DNA of 57,745 bases. It comes from Planctomycetaceae bacterium. GTDB lineage: Bacteria; Planctomycetota; Planctomycetia; Planctomycetales; Planctomycetaceae. Shown piece by piece: positions 55,413 through 57,745 of the stretch; position 1 is the first letter of the stretch, and each line of letters begins with the position of its first letter. A program made the position numbers and the translations under genes. Location of the stretch: the NCBI GenBank assembly GCA_041398825.1, contig JAWKTX010000023.1:1-57745 (forward strand), given 5' to 3'. The notes under the pieces are model-generated. The model had not been told where the DNA came from, searched no databases, and worked only from the letters and a program-made list of their open reading frames with translations.

Positions 55413-56650
55413 CGGCGAATGCATCGGCCGCGTGTCCGCACGTGCAGAGCACGCTGGCGAAGATCTCGCTGTGCCGAACACCGCCTCTGGGAGCATCCTG
55501 GCACTGGTGTGCGAACTGCGGCACGGGAGTCCGCATTCCCAATTCGTGCGGTGATCGCCACTGCCCGCAGTGCCGGGGTGCTCAGCGAGTGACATGGGTC
55601 GACACCATGCGGCCGCTGCTGGTGCCGGGCGTCGATTGCTATCAGGTGGTGTTCACGATTCCCGATGACCTGTCATCGCTGGCTCTGGGGAACCGGCGTG
55701 AGATGTTCCGGCTGCTGTTTCGTTCGGCGTGGGAATCTCTCAGGACGATCATCGAAGAGGAGCAGCAGTTCGAAGCGGCGGCCGCGATGGTACTGCACAC
55801 CTGGAACCAGCATCTGGAATCTCACGTGCACGTGCATGCGGTCGTGCCGGGCGGCGGACCGTCGCTGAAGCATCCGGACCAATGGAAGCGAGCCGTTCCT
55901 CCGCCGCACGAACGTCCGGACCGCTGGTGGCTGGTCGATGCGAACGAACTGCGGCGGGAGTTCCGGACTCGGTTCCTTGCCGGACTGCGACGGCTTCATG
56001 CGGCGGGGAACCTGAAACTCGAGGGCACCTGGTCCCGGCTGCGGGACGCGGATCACTTCGAAACGTTTCTTGCTCCACTGGAAGCAAAGTCGTGGGTGAC
56101 GTACATCGAACCGCCTCCGAAAGGTTCTCGACCGGAAGACGTCATCCGCTATCTGGCGCGTTACCTGACAGGCGGCCCGATCTCGGATCGGCGTCTCGTG
56201 AGCGATGACGGAACCGAGGCCACGTTCACGGCCCGCACCGGGACAACTCGTGGCGGCAGCGAGGAAACCGAACAGGTCACCCTGTCCGGTGCCGAGTTCG
56301 TCCGTCGCTGGTGCCTGCACGTTCTGCCGTCGGGGTTTACAAAGTCCCGTCGATTCGGTGGCTGGAGCAGCCCGCATCGGAAACGCTTCCTTGCAGCGTG
56401 TGAGCGGTTCGCTGGTCCGCAGGACTCTTCCGGCCAGACGCCAGTCCCCGTTGCCGCCGACACGGCGCATGACGTCGAGCACACACCAGAAACTCTCGAC
56501 CGTCCGGGTCGTCCGTGTCCGATGTGCGGCGAGGAGCTTGAGCGACTGGATCTGGTTTACCGCACCAGCTGGCGTGACATCTTCAGCAGCGACGACCGGC
56601 CGGCCTGGTATCAACCCCGATCGCATCGAACATGGGAGTCCGGCGGATGA
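55373..56650 (+). CDS. IS91-family Y2 transposase (start uncertain)
   Basis: About 425 residues of family-like sequence; the frame is open from 54629, but the part over the recombinase is not transposase-like. N-terminal zinc-ribbon-like region (WHWCANCGTGVRIPNSCGDR, HCPQC), then YQVVFTIPDDLSSLALG, the HVHVHAVVPGGG metal-binding HUH-type motif, YLARYLTGGPISDRRL, LHVLPSGFTKSRRFGGWSS and a C-terminal CPMCGEEL. It nicks and transfers single strands in rolling-circle transposition. No ATG, GTG or TTG is found in frame before the conserved region begins near 55373, so translation may start at a rare codon or by -1 frameshifting from the recombinase. Confidence 0.75.
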   Translation, partial: VIDILRRHAAGFIAANASAACPHVQSTLAKISLCRTPPLGASWHWCANCGTGVRIPNSCGDRHCPQCRGAQRVTWVDTMRPLLVPGVDCYQVVFTIPDDLSSLALGNRREMFRLLFRSAWESLRTIIEEEQQFEAAAAMVLHTWNQHLESHVHVHAVVPGGGPSLKHPDQWKRAVPPPHERPDRWWLVDANELRREFRTRFLAGLRRLHAAGNLKLEGTWSRLRDADHFETFLAPLEAKSWVTYIEPPPKGSRPEDVIRYLARYLTGGPISDRRLVSDDGTEATFTARTGTTRGGSEETEQVTLSGAEFVRRWCLHVLPSGFTKSRRFGGWSSPHRKRFLAACERFAGPQDSSGQTPVPVAADTAHDVEHTPETLDRPGRPCPMCGEELERLDLVYRTSWRDIFSSDDRPAWYQPRSHRTWESGG

Positions 56651-56700
56651 CGGCGGTCCTCAGAGTTCGAACGACTGCAGGCATTGCTCCGACGATTCGC

Positions 56701-56943
56701 TCACCGAATCCGGACGCAATCGGTTCTCCGCTGCGCCGACCGGTCGCCGGCCATGGCCGAACCGGACCGGCATTCCTCGCGATCCCCCCTGCCAGACCAT
56801 CCGCCCCATACGGACGTCTGCCGAAGACTCACTTCCGGAGTGACAACCGGCTTCCCTGCGGATAGACTGGCCGACGTCAAGCTCGTCGACGTAACGAATC
56901 CCGCAAGGGAGCCCACCACCCCGAGCCGCTCGCGAAGCGGCAA
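56701..56943 (-). CDS. short ORF beside the attC-like hairpin, degenerate relative of the 51-residue ORF
   Basis: TTG start at 56943, next to the hairpin. The first 17 residues (LPLRERLGVVGSLAGFV) resemble those of the 51-residue ORFs in the 329-bp repeats; the rest diverges and loses hydrophobicity. It lies in the 56651-56944 gap between the transposase and the hairpin, which holds no other supported gene. Probably decayed. Confidence 0.25.
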   Translation of the reverse strand: MPLRERLGVVGSLAGFVTSTSLTSASLSAGKPVVTPEVSLRQTSVWGGWSGRGDREECRSGSAMAGDRSAQRRTDCVRIR

Positions 56944-56944
56944 A

Positions 56945-57005
56945 GTTCAACGCACGATCTATACGTCGGCTAATCGCCCGACGCATAGATCGCAATTCGT
57001 TATGC
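56945..57005 (+). repeat. attC-like integron recombination site 1
   Basis: 61 bp bounded by GTTCAAC (56945-56951) and GTTATGC (56999-57005). Inside, CGATCTATACGTCGGC pairs with GCCCGACGCATAGATCG with one mismatch, giving a stem of about 15 bp with a short loop. GTTATGC is the exact complement of GCATAAC at 57427-57433, at the start of the next site, as expected for cassette ends. Related hairpins are in the 329-bp repeats. Confidence 0.6.
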
Positions 57006-57020
57006 CCTTAAGGTGTTCGA

Positions 57021-57395
57021 ATGACATTCGCCACAATTTACGAGGGATATGACCTGGCTTTCATCGGTGTACCCGTTGCGATCATTGCTGCACTGATACT
57101 GTTTGCCTTGCTGATCAACTCGCTGATCAACATGTTGACCGCCACCACCAGTCGGAACCTCAAAGTTGGTATGGCCGTGCTTTTCTTCACGTACGTGATT
57201 CTTTGTCCTGGGTTGAGCGGCAGTGCGTGGTTTAATTTGTCGTCCCCGCATGCAACCACGGCTGAGTATTCGTGGTTTCTAATGATTTGCTTCGCTGCAT
57301 GCTGCTTTGTTGTCGCTGCGATCGCGTTGCTTAATCTTCAGTTGAAGCGCAGAGACAGTTCCGCTCAGCCGCGTTCTGTTCCGAGACAACCTTGA
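57021..57395 (+). CDS. small membrane protein, probable integron cassette gene
   Basis: 124 residues with about three membrane segments (FIGVPVAIIAALILFALLIN, VGMAVLFFTYVILCPGL, FLMICFAACCFVVAAIALLN) and a basic Pro/Arg-rich tail. The ATG has AAGGTG six bases upstream and lies 15 nt after the GTTATGC end of the attC-like hairpin; the second attC-like site begins 31 nt after the stop. The tight fit between two such sites is the main evidence for a gene cassette. No family recognised. Confidence 0.7.
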   Translation: MTFATIYEGYDLAFIGVPVAIIAALILFALLINSLINMLTATTSRNLKVGMAVLFFTYVILCPGLSGSAWFNLSSPHATTAEYSWFLMICFAACCFVVAAIALLNLQLKRRDSSAQPRSVPRQP

Positions 57396-57426
57396 CTGCG
57401 TGCAGGGTTGATTGGCGCAGCAAACG

Positions 57427-57503
57427 GCATAACAATGCAATGCACACCGAGTTGGCGACGGTGCCGGATTTCACCTTGCAACGTCACTCGCGCCAACCGG
57501 GTG
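57427..57503 (+). repeat. attC-like integron recombination site 2
   Basis: It begins GCATAAC (57427-57433) and carries a long imperfect stem, CACCGAGTTGGCG (57445-57457) with CGCCAACCGGGTG (57491-57503), 11 of 13 pairs. The right core (GTGATAGC at about 57501) fits the GTTRRRY pattern poorly. Similar sequences (GCATAACAATGCAATGCAC...) are, as I recall, frequent between small genes in planctomycete genomes. Confidence 0.55.
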
Positions 57504-57526
57504 ATAGCGAAGGACTATTCGTACTG

Positions 57527-57745
57527 ATGCAAGCGGATTTCTGGAACACGCTTGCGAAACGAGCTAACGAGATCGAAGCGGCAATAAACGCAAACGATTC
57601 TGCCGCGTTGTCTGAACTCGTTAACGACGTCGCTGAGTGTCTTTCAGGTATCGAGCCCGGACTCAACCTGAATATCGGCGGCCCAGATCCATTCCATCTC
57701 GCAATTATTCCTCTTCCCGGCGCGGAACAAGTGGCTGAAACGTTC
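57527..57745 (+). CDS. N-terminal part of an unidentified protein (cut by window end)
   Basis: 73 residues from the ATG at 57527 to the window edge. A helical start (FWNTLAKRANEIEAAINAND) is followed by a mixed region (NLNIGGPDPFHLAIIPLPG). No signal peptide; soluble and acidic. It lies 24 nt after the second attC-like site, so it is probably the next cassette gene. Family not recognised. Confidence 0.55.
   Translation, partial: MQADFWNTLAKRANEIEAAINANDSAALSELVNDVAECLSGIEPGLNLNIGGPDPFHLAIIPLPGAEQVAETF

Larger units (their letters stand above)
54050..56690 (+). mobile_element. IS91-like element with tyrosine recombinase (boundaries approximate)
   Basis: It contains a tyrosine recombinase gene and an IS91-type Y2 transposase on the plus strand, a pairing known in a subset of IS91-family elements. 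The left edge is placed at the break in the GGDEF-EAL gene, where AT-rich sequence (GCGTGGCGTTAATTAAGGTG) begins. The right edge is uncertain, somewhere after 56650. No terminal inverted repeats are expected for this family. Confidence 0.65.

Noticed and set aside
1..57745. tRNA or rRNA genes
   Set aside because: No cloverleaf-like sequence or rRNA-like stretch was recognised by eye; a covariance-model scan would be decisive.

Overview
The window looks like chromosome of a planctomycete (Planctomycetota, class Planctomycetia), moderate in GC and not from a well-known model strain. The indications are family-level: a DUF1559 prepilin-like protein, two DUF1592/DUF1588/DUF1585 cytochrome c proteins each paired with a Tat-exported DUF1552 protein, two Cys-type sulfatases, an ECF sigma factor overlapping a von Willebrand (VWA) anti-sigma-like protein, very large exported proteins, and YD-repeat (Rhs) genes. 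I recognised no tRNA, rRNA or CRISPR array.

Layout. 1-12.5 kb: an ECF sigma factor overlaps a 1191-residue membrane-anchored VWA protein; two giant exported proteins that look like homologues follow. The second is split by a single-base frameshift near 9913. 12.8-24.1 kb: a decayed polymorphic-toxin (Rhs) locus. The same Rhs 3' core segment occurs four times (13.7, 16.8, 19.6 and 23.9 kb). Copies A-C lead directly into a different exported-protein gene (two large helical-repeat proteins that look like distant homologues, and a leucine-rich-repeat lipoprotein). Copy D is preceded by a frameshifted beta-propeller-like exported gene. An IS3-family element lies between the lipoprotein and that gene. 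In three copies the Rhs reading frame is broken at the same place by an overlapping stop/start (TAATG or TGATG) preceded by a purine-rich, SD-like stretch.

24.2-27.7 kb and 36.2-40.2 kb: two DUF1592-type cytochrome plus DUF1552 pairs. 27.7-31.5 kb: a gene-poor accessory stretch with a decayed IS91-type transposase, REP-like repeats, a 329-bp direct duplication containing an attC-like hairpin, and small membrane-protein genes. 31.6-36.1 kb: sulfatase, DUF1559 protein, small lipoprotein, hexose-6-phosphate epimerase-like protein, with clear intrinsic terminators. 40.9-53.9 kb: mostly housekeeping genes (ROK sugar kinase, Ppx/GppA-HD protein, polyphosphate kinase, SelO, dicarboxylate/glutamate-type symporter, sulfatase, RND-type membrane fusion lipoprotein, GGDEF-EAL protein).

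54.0-57.7 kb: an IS91-like element with a tyrosine recombinase gene overlapping the Y2-type transposase frame. It abuts and truncates the GGDEF-EAL gene. The window ends in a short integron-like stretch: an attC-like hairpin, a small membrane-protein gene, a second attC-like site and a partial gene.

Outside the genes, a family of about 97-bp imperfect palindromes (four copies, one inverted) is scattered through intergenic spaces at 4.9, 12.5, 40.6 and 47.7 kb. The two most interesting regions are the Rhs core-plus-exported-protein array and the attC-like hairpin cassettes.
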